41,863 bases of DNA from Aliagarivorans marinus DSM 23064 (GCF_000429485.1 NZ_AUBY01000031.1:1-41863), one strand, 5' to 3'; shown: positions 9,302 to 21,168, counted from the first letter of the stretch. Made by a program: numbers and translations. The notes: generated by a model from the sequence alone, not told the origin.

Positions 9302-10558
9302 TTAGAGTGCTTTACTGTGATCGTAGTAAAACGAGATACGAGTGCGGGGGTTTAGGTATTCAAATACTTCTGGCGGCAGCGCCTTCGGCTTGAGCGCCCG
9401 TTCGATAGTGATCTGAGCCGCTTCCAAATCGATGATCGGCGCTTCATTTCGGGGAATAGCAGGGTCATATACCTGCACCGCTGGAAACAACAAACGTTCC
9501 GAGTTGACCGACATTACCAAACCAATCTGACCGTTACTCAACTGAACCACACTTCCCGGAGGATAGATCCCCAGTAAGCGGATCAGCACACCAAGGTGCT
9601 GCGAGTTAAGCTGCTTCTTGCGCTGTTTGTACAGGTAGGAGATCACCGTAAACGGGATACGGGTTTGCTTAGGGTCGGGCGGATGGCAAAGTGAGTCATA
9701 GTCGTTGACCAAAGTAATCACCTGGGTAAGCGGGTCAATCTGGTCACCCTTTAGGCCCGCCGGATAGCCCGACCCATCCAGATATTCATGGTGTTGAGCG
9801 GCGATGGTCTTAACTTGTTCTGGAACTGTCTCCGAGAGATTTAAGAACTTCTCCCCGTACTTGGTATGCATCTTTAACAGATTGCTTTCTTGCTGGGTCA
9901 GCTTACCCGTCTTACGTAGGATAGGGTCGGGGATCTGCATCTTGCCCACATCATGGAATAGTCCACCAAGGCCTAGGGTTTTGATATCACGCTCAGAAAG
10001 GCCAACCGCCTTACCCAGCATCATTGCCAGAATCGAGACGTTGAGGCTGTGGTAGTAAAAGTTGTCAGCTTCTTTACCATCACCCATCAAATGAAGTACC
10101 ACGTTCTCGCCATTGATCATGTCATCGGCGATGGTGGAAATCAGGGTAGTCGCGTCTTGCAGTGCGTTTAATGGTCGGCTCTTTATCTTGCTCATCACCG
10201 CACGCACCTGCGCTACGGAGCGACCGAACTCTTTCTCGATCTTTTGTAGGTTACGACGATATTGCTTGAGCTCTTCGATGCGTTGACGCTTTTCATCCCA
10301 CAGCTTGTCTTCGATCTTTGCATCCGGTGTTTCTTGTGGTGCAGGAGCATCGCCGTTGGTAGGAGGCAATGGTGCTGAGGTGCTCTTATCTGGAACGACG
10401 ATGACGTGCTTAAGCCCGAGGCTGCGGATGACCGCGATTTGCTCGTTGCTCTTGATCTTAAAGCTGGTGAACATAAAGGGGTGCTCGCCCCACTTCACCG
10501 GGAGCTTAACGAAAACCCCTGGCTGCAAGCGCTCAACGCTCAATTTTAACTCGGCCAT
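9302..10558 (-). CDS. HD-GYP domain cyclic-di-GMP phosphodiesterase
   Basis: From the ATG at 10558 the product has 418 residues. The first ~110 resemble the DUF3391 domain that often precedes HD-GYP. The catalytic domain contains HDVGKMQIPDP (metal-binding HD pair) and HHEYLDGSGYPAGLKG, with the defining GYP triad. Family members hydrolyse cyclic di-GMP and lower its level, affecting motility and biofilm. An in-frame TTG at 10618 would add 20 residues, but they do not match the domain. It is transcribed towards the rplQ terminator and appears to be a single-gene unit. All key catalytic residues visible to me are intact. Confidence 0.9.
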   Translation of the reverse strand: MAELKLSVERLQPGVFVKLPVKWGEHPFMFTSFKIKSNEQIAVIRSLGLKHVIVVPDKSTSAPLPPTNGDAPAPQETPDAKIEDKLWDEKRQRIEELKQYRRNLQKIEKEFGRSVAQVRAVMSKIKSRPLNALQDATTLISTIADDMINGENVVLHLMGDGKEADNFYYHSLNVSILAMMLGKAVGLSERDIKTLGLGGLFHDVGKMQIPDPILRKTGKLTQQESNLLKMHTKYGEKFLNLSETVPEQVKTIAAQHHEYLDGSGYPAGLKGDQIDPLTQVITLVNDYDSLCHPPDPKQTRIPFTVISYLYKQRKKQLNSQHLGVLIRLLGIYPPGSVVQLSNGQIGLVMSVNSERLLFPAVQVYDPAIPRNEAPIIDLEAAQITIERALKPKALPPEVFEYLNPRTRISFYYDHSKAL

Positions 10559-10635
10559 ACTTCCTTTTGGTGGCTGGGTAAACCCTTTGATTATGAATAA
10601 GCTACGGGTGATCTCCAAGTGATTTTTATCAGATC

Positions 10636-10679
10636 TAGACTTGTCGCAACAACCAACTAAAATAGACCTCTAGATGTCT
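10636..10679 (+). promoter_or_regulatory. metA promoter with tandem MetJ-type met boxes
   Basis: Two adjacent 8-mers, AGACCTCT (10664-10671) and AGATGTCT (10672-10679), match the MetJ consensus AGACGTCT at 6-7 positions each and abut exactly as MetJ dimers require. They directly follow a possible -10 TAAAAT (10658-10663) with a weak -35 TAGACT (10636-10641), spacer 16. Binding there would block transcription initiation when S-adenosylmethionine is plentiful. Confidence 0.68.
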
Positions 10680-10702
10680 AAATGGATTAGTTAGGTCAGA
10701 AC

Positions 10703-11644
10703 ATGCCAATTCGTATACCCGACCAATTGCCTGCAGCGGAAGTTCTGCGCAATGAAAATATCTTCGTCATGCCTGAGTCGCGCGCAGTTAATCAGGATAT
10801 TCGCCCACTGCAGGTGGTGCTCCTCAATCTAATGCCCAAGAAGATCGAGACCGAAAACCAGCTGCTACGTTTGCTCTCTAACTCCCCCTTGCAGGTGAAT
10901 GTGGAACTGCTGCGCATCGATCATCGACCGTCTAAGAACACGCCGCAGGAGCATATCGACAGCTTCTATGCCGACTTCGAGAAGATCCGTGAGCGTAACT
11001 TCGATGGGCTGATCATCACCGGTGCGCCATTGGGGCAGGTGCCGTTTGAGGATGTGTACTATTGGGAGCAAATCAAGGAGATCATCGACTGGTCGACGAC
11101 CCATGTGAACTCCACCTTGTTCTTGTGTTGGGCAGCGCAAGCAGCGCTCTACCACTTGTACGGTTTGCAGCGCCAAACTCGGGAAGACAAGTTATCCGGC
11201 GTGTACTGGCATCAAACCAAGCATCGCCATAACCCGCTGGTGCGCGGATTTGATGATCGATTCCTGGCCCCGTTGTCCCGCTATGCCCATTTCGATAGCA
11301 AGCTGATCGAGCAGGAAACCGACCTGTTGGTGCTGGGCGACAGCAAACATGCCGGCAGCTACCTGTTGTGTAGCGAGGACTTCCGTCAGGTGTTTATCAC
11401 CGGCCACCCGGAATATGACGCCTGCACCCTGCACAACGAATATCAACGGGACTTGGCGGAAGGAATGGAGCCCCAGCTACCGAGTAACTACTATCCCGAC
11501 GACGATATCGAGCAGATGCCGTGTGCAACCTGGCGCAGCCACGGTCACCTACTTTACAGCAATTGGCTGAACTACTGCGTGTACCAGACCACGCCGTACG
11601 ATCTGCAAAAACTGCAGCCTAAATCAGACAATATATTGAAATAA
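10703..11644 (+). CDS. metA: Homoserine O-succinyltransferase
   Basis: MetA activates homoserine with succinyl-CoA, the first committed step of methionine synthesis. The product has 313 residues. The catalytic cysteine is Cys142 (FLCWAAQAA), and His235 and Glu237 lie in TGHPEYD. Gly111 in GAPLG indicates succinyl rather than acetyl specificity, since acetylating homologues usually carry Glu there. A MetJ-type operator lies just upstream. metH follows 81 nt downstream on the same strand, so two methionine steps are clustered. Confidence 0.97.
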   Translation: MPIRIPDQLPAAEVLRNENIFVMPESRAVNQDIRPLQVVLLNLMPKKIETENQLLRLLSNSPLQVNVELLRIDHRPSKNTPQEHIDSFYADFEKIRERNFDGLIITGAPLGQVPFEDVYYWEQIKEIIDWSTTHVNSTLFLCWAAQAALYHLYGLQRQTREDKLSGVYWHQTKHRHNPLVRGFDDRFLAPLSRYAHFDSKLIEQETDLLVLGDSKHAGSYLLCSEDFRQVFITGHPEYDACTLHNEYQRDLAEGMEPQLPSNYYPDDDIEQMPCATWRSHGHLLYSNWLNYCVYQTTPYDLQKLQPKSDNILK

Positions 11645-11725
11645 TTTCATACAGGGGAGGCTTGGCGATTCCCTGAACAAGGCTATGCTAAACTGCCCGC
11701 TCGCAAGACCTAGAAGGAAATAAAG

Positions 11726-15388
<3,663 letters not shown>

Positions 15389-15414
15389 CCTAAGCGTCTG
15401 TATTCTAATTGGTA

Positions 15415-15446
15415 AAAAAAGGGGAGCTGAGCTCCCCTTGCTTTTG
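15415..15446 (+). terminator. metH terminator
   Basis: The AAGGGGAGC stem (15419-15427) pairs with GCTCCCCTT (15431-15439) around loop TGA, followed by GCTTTT. It lies about 30 nt after the metH stop and just before the mgtE promoter. An A-run on the left side could let it act in both directions. Confidence 0.85.
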
Positions 15447-15456
15447 CCCTATCTGC

Positions 15457-15485
15457 TTGAGATTCAACCGCTTTGGGCCTATAAT
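15457..15485 (+). promoter_or_regulatory. mgtE promoter
   Basis: TTGAGA (15457-15462) and TATAAT (15480-15485) are separated by exactly 17 bp, a near-consensus sigma-70 promoter. Transcription would start near 15492, giving a ~125-nt leader before mgtE that includes a short leader ORF. Confidence 0.82.
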
Positions 15486-15513
15486 CGCGGCGTTTTATTC
15501 TTAGGAAACAATA

Positions 15514-15567
15514 ATGGACCCGGACAGTAGAAACTTTCTTAGTCTCCTTCTCATCTCAATATTTTAA
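15514..15567 (+). CDS. mgtL-like leader peptide upstream of mgtE
   Basis: This is a 17-codon ORF reading MDPDSRNFLSLLLISIF. It has its own ribosome binding site (AGGA, 15503-15506) 7 nt before the ATG and lies ~22 nt after the predicted transcription start. The opening Met-Asp-Pro-Asp recalls the E. coli/Salmonella MgtL leader, which begins Met-Glu-Pro-Asp-Pro. There, acidic and proline residues destabilise the translating ribosome when Mg2+ is low and so control mgtA. Here the downstream gene is a Mg2+ channel of an unrelated family. Its role as a sensor is inferred; no homologue search was possible. Confidence 0.62.
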   Translation: MDPDSRNFLSLLLISIF

Positions 15568-15617
15568 TCTCGCGGGTCGTCCATACTGAGTGTTGGCGCT
15601 TCCGTGTAGGAGGGTCA
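15568..15617 (+). promoter_or_regulatory. mgtE leader RNA with alternative pairings
   Basis: Three pairings are visible in the leader. The start of the leader ORF, ATGGAC (15514-15519), can pair with GTCCAT (15579-15584). The overlapping GACCCG (15517-15522) can pair with CGGGTC (15573-15578). CTCCT inside the ORF (15544-15548) can pair with AGGAG of the mgtE ribosome binding site (15608-15612). The stretch 15531-15571 contains a single G and many C and T, like a Rho loading site if left unprotected by ribosomes. The logic of control is not determined. Confidence 0.45.
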
Positions 15618-16955
15618 ATGCTGACACTAGCTGAAAAACTAGAAAAGGGCTTGGTCACGCTCGACAAAGTCGAAGTGCGCGCCACGCTCGAAGATAATCA
15701 CCATGCCGACGTAGGCAGCACCATTGCCGACTTCGCGGCAAAAGAAGCCCAGCAGCTTCTGGCCTTATTCTCCCTTAATGATCGCGCCGAGCTGTTCGCT
15801 TATCTTCCGCCCTATATGCAAGCCGATGTAGCGGCACTTATGTCGCGCACCAAGCTGGCTGCCTTGTTCTCTCGAATGGACGCGGATGAGCGCGCCGATT
15901 TATACAACGATCTGGATGAAAGCCACCGGGCGATGATCCTGCCGGGCCTTGCTCAGGCTGAGCGTGAAGATCTACGTCGCTTGGCCAGCTACCCAGAAGG
16001 CTCTGCCGGGGCGATCATGACCTCGGACTACGCCACCATTAAGGCCCACTGGTTGGTTAGCCGCGCCATTAAGCAACTGCGTTTGGAAGCGCCAGACAAA
16101 GAGACCATCTATCAAACCTATGTGATCGATCCGCAGCGTAAGCTGTTGGGTACCGTGTCGCTACGGGAGTTGATCCTGGCCTCACCGGATGCACTGATCG
16201 CCGACATCATGCGAACCGATGTGGTTTCGGTCCACGTAGACGAAAGCCAGGAACATGCCGCTGAACAAATCCGTCACTATGACTTGCTGGCGATGCCGGT
16301 GACCGACGAGCAAGACAGCCTGGTCGGTATTATTACCTACGATGATGCGATGGACGCTGTGGTTGAAGAGGCCACCGAGGATGCCCAGAAGAGTGCATCG
16401 GTAGGAGTGTTGGAAGAGACGGTGGACCGAGTGAGCCTGCGCGAGCTTTACCGCAAACGGATCTTCTGGTTGATACTGCTGGTATTCGGTGCGATGTTCT
16501 CAGGTGCCGGTATTGCTCATTACGAAGACACCATCTCGACCCACGTGGCCTTGGTCTTCTTCCTGCCTCTGCTGATTGGTAGCGGCGGTAACGCAGGCTC
16601 CCAGGCAGCGGCGCTGATGGTGCGGGCATTGGCCACCGGCGAGGTGGACAAAAGCGACTGGGCCAAGCTGTTTTCTCGGGAAATGCTGGTAGGCGCTGCG
16701 CTCGGTGGCACCATGGCGATCGCGGTGTTTAGCCTGGCGGTGTTCCGTGGCGGTTTTGAGGTGGGCCTGATTGTCGCCATCTCGATGATCGTGATCGTGT
16801 TGGCCAGCTCGTTGATTGGCCTGAGCCTGCCGTTTATCCTCAACAAATTCAAGATGGACCCCGCCACCGCCTCGGGGCCGCTGGTTGCAACCATCGCCGA
16901 CGTGGCAGGTGTCTTGATCTACTTCGGATTGGCGAGCTCGATTCTAACGCTCTAG
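15618..16955 (+). CDS. mgtE: Magnesium transporter MgtE
   Basis: MgtE is a homodimeric inner-membrane Mg2+ channel gated by cytoplasmic Mg2+ sensing. The 445-residue product has an N-terminal superhelical MgtE_N domain (about 35-135), two CBS domains (about 137-255; note GTVSLRELIL and VGIITYDDAMDAVVEE), a connecting helix, and five membrane segments from ~285. Conserved pore motifs GSGGNAGSQ and the last-helix Asp in TIADVAG are present. A strong AGGAGG ribosome binding site lies at 15608-15613. The upstream leader ORF suggests Mg2+-responsive expression. Confidence 0.96.
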   Translation: MLTLAEKLEKGLVTLDKVEVRATLEDNHHADVGSTIADFAAKEAQQLLALFSLNDRAELFAYLPPYMQADVAALMSRTKLAALFSRMDADERADLYNDLDESHRAMILPGLAQAEREDLRRLASYPEGSAGAIMTSDYATIKAHWLVSRAIKQLRLEAPDKETIYQTYVIDPQRKLLGTVSLRELILASPDALIADIMRTDVVSVHVDESQEHAAEQIRHYDLLAMPVTDEQDSLVGIITYDDAMDAVVEEATEDAQKSASVGVLEETVDRVSLRELYRKRIFWLILLVFGAMFSGAGIAHYEDTISTHVALVFFLPLLIGSGGNAGSQAAALMVRALATGEVDKSDWAKLFSREMLVGAALGGTMAIAVFSLAVFRGGFEVGLIVAISMIVIVLASSLIGLSLPFILNKFKMDPATASGPLVATIADVAGVLIYFGLASSILTL

Positions 16956-16960
16956 AGCGT

Positions 16961-17308
16961 TTATTCTTTGCTTTTCTTGGCAGGGGTAGGGCGTAACAGC
17001 TTTACCCCTTCGCGGATAATCATCAAGCCGATAGCCACCAGCTTGAGGCAAGCATAAAGAAATACTAGCAGTACGATGACCTTAACAAAGGTCTGAAATA
17101 TCTCGAAAAACTCTTCGCCAGCAGAGGCCTGTAGCGCCTCGGTATCGGCCAGTAGCCAGGCGACAAAATCACCCATAAACGGCGCTTCGCTGGGTAGGCT
17201 AAGGATCCCCAAGGCGTGGGGGAGTACCAAGGCGATGACACCAATGCCGACCACGATCAACACCAACGACAGAGCTAAAATCCCAAGGTGTGGCTTTTGC
17301 TGTTCCAT
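16961..17308 (-). CDS. Small two-helix membrane protein, unknown function
   Basis: The ATG at 17308 is preferred because AGGAAGGA lies 5 nt upstream; a longer reading to 17347 lacks this. The 115-residue product has one hydrophobic helix at about 8-34 (ILALSLVLIVVGIGVIALVL) and another at about 75-100 (VKVIVLLVFLYACLKLVAIG), with a basic tail ending PAKKSKE. I do not recognise the family. Its 3' end converges on mgtE with a gap of only 5 nt. Upstream lies the inverted-repeat element. Topology suggests an inner-membrane protein with a ~45-residue loop between helices. Confidence 0.7.
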   Translation of the reverse strand: MEQQKPHLGILALSLVLIVVGIGVIALVLPHALGILSLPSEAPFMGDFVAWLLADTEALQASAGEEFFEIFQTFVKVIVLLVFLYACLKLVAIGLMIIREGVKLLRPTPAKKSKE

Positions 17309-17366
17309 AATCCTTCCTGAAGCAATGATGAGAGAAGCCCGCTGCATGTGTACGGGCTTGCATCGG

Positions 17367-17628
17367 TATACCCGAACCGCCTCAAGATGCAGGATTCAGA
17401 GTAACTCAATGTCCATAGGGCGAGGCGAAAATACGCGGGAATGATGACCCATTTCGAGTGTTTTCAACGAAGAACTATGGACATTGAGTTCCTCCCAAAG
17501 GGCGAGTTTTCCAGTCCCTCATACTGCGTTACTGCTGCTTGATTTAGATCACTAGATCGGCGCAGCAGTGCCTTGCCTGAGGGACTGGAAATCTCGCTGA
17601 ACAAGCATCTTGAGGCGGTTCGGGTATA
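17367..17628. repeat. 262-bp nested inverted-repeat element (MITE-like)
   Basis: The ends are a perfect 24-bp inverted repeat: 17367-17390 (begins TATACCCGAACCGCC) and 17605-17628 (ends GGCGGTTCGGGTATA). Inside are a perfect 16-bp pair, 17403-17418 with 17475-17490 (AACTCAATGTCCATAG and complement); a 20-bp pair with one mismatch, 17502-17521 with 17578-17597; and an 8-bp pair ACTGCTGC/GCAGCAGT at 17531-17538 and 17562-17569. The whole would fold as a clover-like cruciform. No ORF of note is inside. It fills the gap between two leftward genes. It is likely a non-autonomous mobile or repeated element; copy number cannot be seen here. Confidence 0.78.
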
Positions 17629-17637
17629 TTAGCCCAT

Positions 17638-19557
17638 TTAGTCGGCGAATTGGGCAGAAAATTGCTGGTTAAGGGCATCAATTTCCTCTTCTAATTCAAA
17701 CCACTGGCCTTCTGCTTGTTCGAGTTTCTGCTTGGCTTCACGCTGGCGCTCGAGGCATTGCTGTAACTGCGCCTTATTTTCCGCCTCGTAGAGGCTGCTA
17801 TCCGCCAGCTGTTGTTCCACCTCTTCCAGCGCAGTTTGCCAGCGTTCCATCTCAGCTTCGGCCTTATTAAGCTGTTTGCGCAAAGGTGCGAGTGTTTGGC
17901 GATGCTCAGCTTCCAGGCGTTTTAACTCTTTGCGGGAGGGGGCCTCGTTGGCGGCTTTGCTCTCGCTGCCGCTGTTGGCGGTATTCGCTTGCGCTTGGCT
18001 TAACCAGCGCTGGTAGTCATCCAGATCGCCATTGAAGGGGCTGAGTTGCCCGTCGCTCACCAGATAAAACTCATCGGTGGTCGCGCGCAGCAGTGCCCGG
18101 TCGTGGCTGACCACCACCATCGCGCCTTCAAAGTTTTGCAGGGCCATGGTCAGCGCATGGCGCATGTCCAAATCCAGGTGGTTGGTGGGCTCATCGAGCA
18201 GCAATAGGTTGGGCTTTTGCCAGGTTATCAGCGCCAATACCAAGCGGGCTTTCTCGCCACCGCTAAACGGTGCCACCTTGTCCAGTGCTTTGTCGCCATG
18301 AAAGCCAAAGCTACCCAAGTAGTTACGCAGCTCTTGCTCGGTGTTGTCGGGGGCTAGTCGCTGTAGGTGCTGCAGTGGGCTGTCATCGAGGCGCAGGGTC
18401 TCCAGCTGATGCTGGGCGAAGTAGCCAACTTGCGCCTTGGGGTTGATATCTAGCTCACCGCCTTGCGGTGCCAGGTCTTTGGAGAGCAGCTTGATAAAGG
18501 TCGACTTACCTGCGCCATTGCGGCCCAGCAGGCCGATGCGGCTGCCTGGCACCAAGTTAAACTGCAGCTTGCTTAAGATCTGCTTATCGCCATAGCCGGC
18601 GGTCACCTCATCCATGGTCAGCAACGGCAGAGGCAGACTGTCGGGCTCGCGAAAGCTAAAGCTGAACTGGGAGTCGACGTGGGCTTCGCCAATCAGCGTC
18701 ATCTTCTCCAGCGCCTTTAAGCGGCTTTGCGCTTGCTTGGCCTTGCTGGCCTTGTAGCGGAAGCGGTCGACGAACTTTTGCATATGCGCCCGCTCACGTA
18801 CCTGCTTCTCATGCAGGGCTTGTTGTTGAGCCAGCTTTTCGGCGCGCTGTTTCTCAAAGTCGCTGTAGTTGCCGGTGTAATCGTTTAGAGTGGCCTGCTC
18901 GATATGTACGATCCGGCCAACGATGTTGTCGAGGAAGTCGCGGTCGTGGGAGATCAGCACCAAGGTGCCGGGGTAGCGGCGCAGCCACTGCTCCAGCCAC
19001 ACCACGGTGTCTAAGTCCAAGTGGTTGGTCGGTTCATCGAGTAGCAGCAGATCTGAGCGGCACAGCAGCGCTTGCGCTAGATTCAGGCGCATCCGCCAAC
19101 CACCCGAAAACGAGCGCACCGGGCTGGCTTGAGCAGGCTCATCAAAGCCTAAGCCGGCCAGAAGTTCAGCGGCGCGTGCGCGGATCTGGTAGCCGCCAAT
19201 GGCGTCCAGCTGGCCGTGTAGCAGTGCAATCGCTTCGCCTTCACCTTGCTGTTCGGCGCGGGCCAGCTTGGCTTGTAACTCGCAGTACTCAACGTCCCCC
19301 TCAATCACATAGTCGATTGCTGGAGTATCAAGGGCGGGTGTTTCCTGAGCCACGCTGGCGATCTGCCAGTTACTGGGGAGGTAGAGCTCGCCTCCGTCCA
19401 CCTGCAGCTCATTGCGTAGTAACGAGAATAGGCTGGATTTGCCACAGCCGTTCTGACCCACCAGGCCGAGCTTTTGGCCCGGGTGAATAGTGAGGCTGGT
19501 TGAATCGAGCAGAACCTTGGTTCCGCGCTGCAGGGTGATACTACTGGCTGTAATCAT
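17638..19557 (-). CDS. yheS: ABC-F family ATPase YheS
   Basis: The product has 639 residues from the ATG at 19557 (MITASSITLQRGTKVLLDS), matching the length and start of E. coli YheS (637). A longer in-frame reading to 19638 adds 27 residues unlike the family. Two ABC domains lack membrane segments: first Walker A GQNGCGKSS, signature SGGWRMR, Walker B LLLLDEPTNHLDL; second Walker A GRNGAGKST, signature SGGEKAR, and a second LLLLDEPTNHLD. A basic linker separates them and a Gln/Glu-rich coiled coil forms the last ~90 residues. ABC-F proteins act on stalled or initiating ribosomes. No clear Shine-Dalgarno was seen. Confidence 0.93.
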   Translation of the reverse strand: MITASSITLQRGTKVLLDSTSLTIHPGQKLGLVGQNGCGKSSLFSLLRNELQVDGGELYLPSNWQIASVAQETPALDTPAIDYVIEGDVEYCELQAKLARAEQQGEGEAIALLHGQLDAIGGYQIRARAAELLAGLGFDEPAQASPVRSFSGGWRMRLNLAQALLCRSDLLLLDEPTNHLDLDTVVWLEQWLRRYPGTLVLISHDRDFLDNIVGRIVHIEQATLNDYTGNYSDFEKQRAEKLAQQQALHEKQVRERAHMQKFVDRFRYKASKAKQAQSRLKALEKMTLIGEAHVDSQFSFSFREPDSLPLPLLTMDEVTAGYGDKQILSKLQFNLVPGSRIGLLGRNGAGKSTFIKLLSKDLAPQGGELDINPKAQVGYFAQHQLETLRLDDSPLQHLQRLAPDNTEQELRNYLGSFGFHGDKALDKVAPFSGGEKARLVLALITWQKPNLLLLDEPTNHLDLDMRHALTMALQNFEGAMVVVSHDRALLRATTDEFYLVSDGQLSPFNGDLDDYQRWLSQAQANTANSGSESKAANEAPSRKELKRLEAEHRQTLAPLRKQLNKAEAEMERWQTALEEVEQQLADSSLYEAENKAQLQQCLERQREAKQKLEQAEGQWFELEEEIDALNQQFSAQFAD

Positions 19558-19636
19558 TGGGGCTGGTGCTAAATTTTCGCTCTGTGCAATAATGGCGCAA
19601 TCATACCTCAGAGGCGTAGTCCAAGGAACAAAGCAC

Positions 19637-19819
19637 ATGCCAAAGTACCGTTTTATCGCAGGCGCGCAGTGTCCAAAATGTCAGGAGCAGGATAGTTTGC
19701 GGGTAGTCACCGAAGGGGAACGGCGCTGGGTGGAATGTGTCTGCTGCGACTACCAAGACCATGAGCCGGAGGCAGCCAAGCAGGAAGAGTGGGGGATTAT
19801 TGGGCGCTTTAAACCTTAA
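19637..19819 (+). CDS. yheV: YheV family small zinc-ribbon-like protein
   Basis: The product has 60 residues beginning MPKYRFIAGAQCPKCQEQDS. Two CXXC pairs (Cys12/Cys15 and a later CVCC) form a probable metal-binding ribbon, and the tail ends GIIGRFKP, all as in YheV. The family is sometimes called a putative metal chaperone; its function is not established. AAGGAA lies ~8 nt upstream of the ATG. It is divergent from yheS. In E. coli the same genes are near each other, with kefGB between them; those are missing here. Confidence 0.88.
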   Translation: MPKYRFIAGAQCPKCQEQDSLRVVTEGERRWVECVCCDYQDHEPEAAKQEEWGIIGRFKP

Positions 19820-19849
19820 CCTCGTTTAGAAAAACGCCCTTAGAGGCGC

Positions 19850-20065
19850 TTAGTAGTGCGGTGGTGGGGTCTCTTCGCTTTGTGAGGCGACGGGGCTGGA
19901 GCCGCCTTCGCGGATCTTCGCCGCTAACAGTTTGAGCTGCTGCTGCACGATATCCAGCTGCAGCTGTTGGCTCTGCAGGGCCTGATTTAGCTGCTCAATG
20001 GTATCTTCCTGGAAGGCCAGTTTGGTTTCCAGTTCTTCGATTTGACGCTGCATTTGTTCACTCAT
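19850..20065 (-). CDS. slyX: SlyX family coiled-coil protein
   Basis: The product has 71 residues from the ATG at 20065. A heptad-patterned coiled coil rich in Gln, Leu and Glu (ELETKLAFQEDTIEQLNQAL) spans most of the protein, and the C-terminus ends ETPPPHY, the SlyX hallmark. The biochemical role of SlyX is unknown. The start overlaps the stop of the upstream WD40 gene as ATGA, so the two are translationally coupled. This overlap settles the start over a Met five codons earlier. Confidence 0.93.
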   Translation of the reverse strand: MSEQMQRQIEELETKLAFQEDTIEQLNQALQSQQLQLDIVQQQLKLLAAKIREGGSSPVASQSEETPPPHY

Positions 20066-21042
20066 TGCTCGATGGGCCACACTTCTACAAAACCCGAGGA
20101 GCTTGCGCTCACCACCCCCTGCTTGTCAAGCAGATTGGCGCTATACACCACCGCGCTTTGCGGCCCGGCATTCTGGCTTGGCTTGACCTTCCAGTGTTGT
20201 AGTGGCTGTCCGCTGTCGACGTGCCACAGACTGAGTTTACGGGCGGCCGAACCGGTTAGTAGCCACTGGCCGTCGTTAACAAAGCGAACATGAGAGAAGA
20301 TATTCTGGCGGGCAGTGAATTTTAGCTTGCTGTGTTGCTCGCCCGAGGGAATGCGCCACAGCTTGGCTTGATCGCCGCTATCTGCGGTAAATGCCAGGTT
20401 ACCCTCTGGTGCCAGTGCGACCATTGAGATGCGGCCTTGATGGGGAAAGCGTTGGATGATCTGCGCGCTCTGGGTATCCCACAGCAAGGCTTGGTGGTCG
20501 TTGCCGCCGGTGAGGGCAAAACGGCCATTGGCTGACATCGCCACCGCATTGATGCGTTCGCTGTGGCCCTGAAACTCGAGTCGGCGCCCGGTGCGCAGGT
20601 CGAGGTGGATGACCTTGCCATCCCCCATGCCCAATAACACGTAACGCGCCCCTTTGGAGAGGGCGACATCACGAATGCTGGAGTCGCTAATAAGCCAGTA
20701 GCCGATGGGGTCGCCGCTGTTTACATCCCAGATACCGAAGGCGTCGCGGCTGGCGGCAATGGCAAAATCATGTCCTTCGGCAAACTTGGTGATAAACACC
20801 TGATCATCGAACTCATCGCCGAGATCCCAGCGATGGATTGGTGCTTGTTGCTCAAGATCCCACAAGCTTAGCCCACGGCTGATATCGGAAATCAGCGCCA
20901 GTTTGCCATTGTCGGAGATATCGGCGGCATAGGCGCCGTCTTTGGCGGGCTGCCACTGCACCAGCGGTTTTTGCTCACCGGTGCAGGCGCTAATCAGGAA
21001 AAAGCTGCACGAGATTAATAAAAAACGACTCAACAATCTCAT
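20062..21042 (-). CDS. WD40-repeat lipoprotein, unknown function
   Basis: From the ATG at 21042 the product has 326 residues beginning with a lipoprotein signal peptide whose lipobox is ISAC (Cys20). Seven WD-like strands can be counted (for example RGLSLWDLEQQ, DAFGIWDVNSG, QALLWDTQSA, AKLWRIPSG, LSLWHVDSG, VEVWPIEQ), enough for a full seven-bladed propeller. An in-frame ATG at 21111 would place 23 residues before the signal and is less likely. It overlaps slyX by 4 nt and is divergent from fkpA. It is probably an envelope-anchored scaffold; the partner is unknown. Confidence 0.85.
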   Translation of the reverse strand: MRLLSRFLLISCSFFLISACTGEQKPLVQWQPAKDGAYAADISDNGKLALISDISRGLSLWDLEQQAPIHRWDLGDEFDDQVFITKFAEGHDFAIAASRDAFGIWDVNSGDPIGYWLISDSSIRDVALSKGARYVLLGMGDGKVIHLDLRTGRRLEFQGHSERINAVAMSANGRFALTGGNDHQALLWDTQSAQIIQRFPHQGRISMVALAPEGNLAFTADSGDQAKLWRIPSGEQHSKLKFTARQNIFSHVRFVNDGQWLLTGSAARKLSLWHVDSGQPLQHWKVKPSQNAGPQSAVVYSANLLDKQGVVSASSSGFVEVWPIEQ

Positions 21043-21168
21043 ATTCGTGAGAACTCTTGCTAGTTTGTGGTGACTAAATACGGTTAGTATAAGTCTTTCA
21101 TTGTAAGTCATTCACTTACATAAGACTTGGGGTTCTCCCCAGGTTTCATCCCAAAATGGAGAAATTGA

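Noticed and set aside
10559-10618. Upstream TTG start for the HD-GYP gene
   Set aside because: The extra 20 residues do not fit the N-terminal domain and the TTG lacks a clear ribosome binding site.
11645-11725. MetJ box upstream of metH (AGACCTAG near 11706)
   Set aside because: Only a single 8-mer is present and the adjacent one does not match; MetJ needs at least two abutting boxes.
15490-15617. M-box (ykoK) Mg2+ riboswitch upstream of mgtE
   Set aside because: The leader is short and I could not find the conserved M-box blocks; the leader-peptide reading explains more of the sequence.
17367-17628. Insertion sequence with transposase
   Set aside because: No ORF of useful length and no DDE or HUH motif inside; at most a non-autonomous element.
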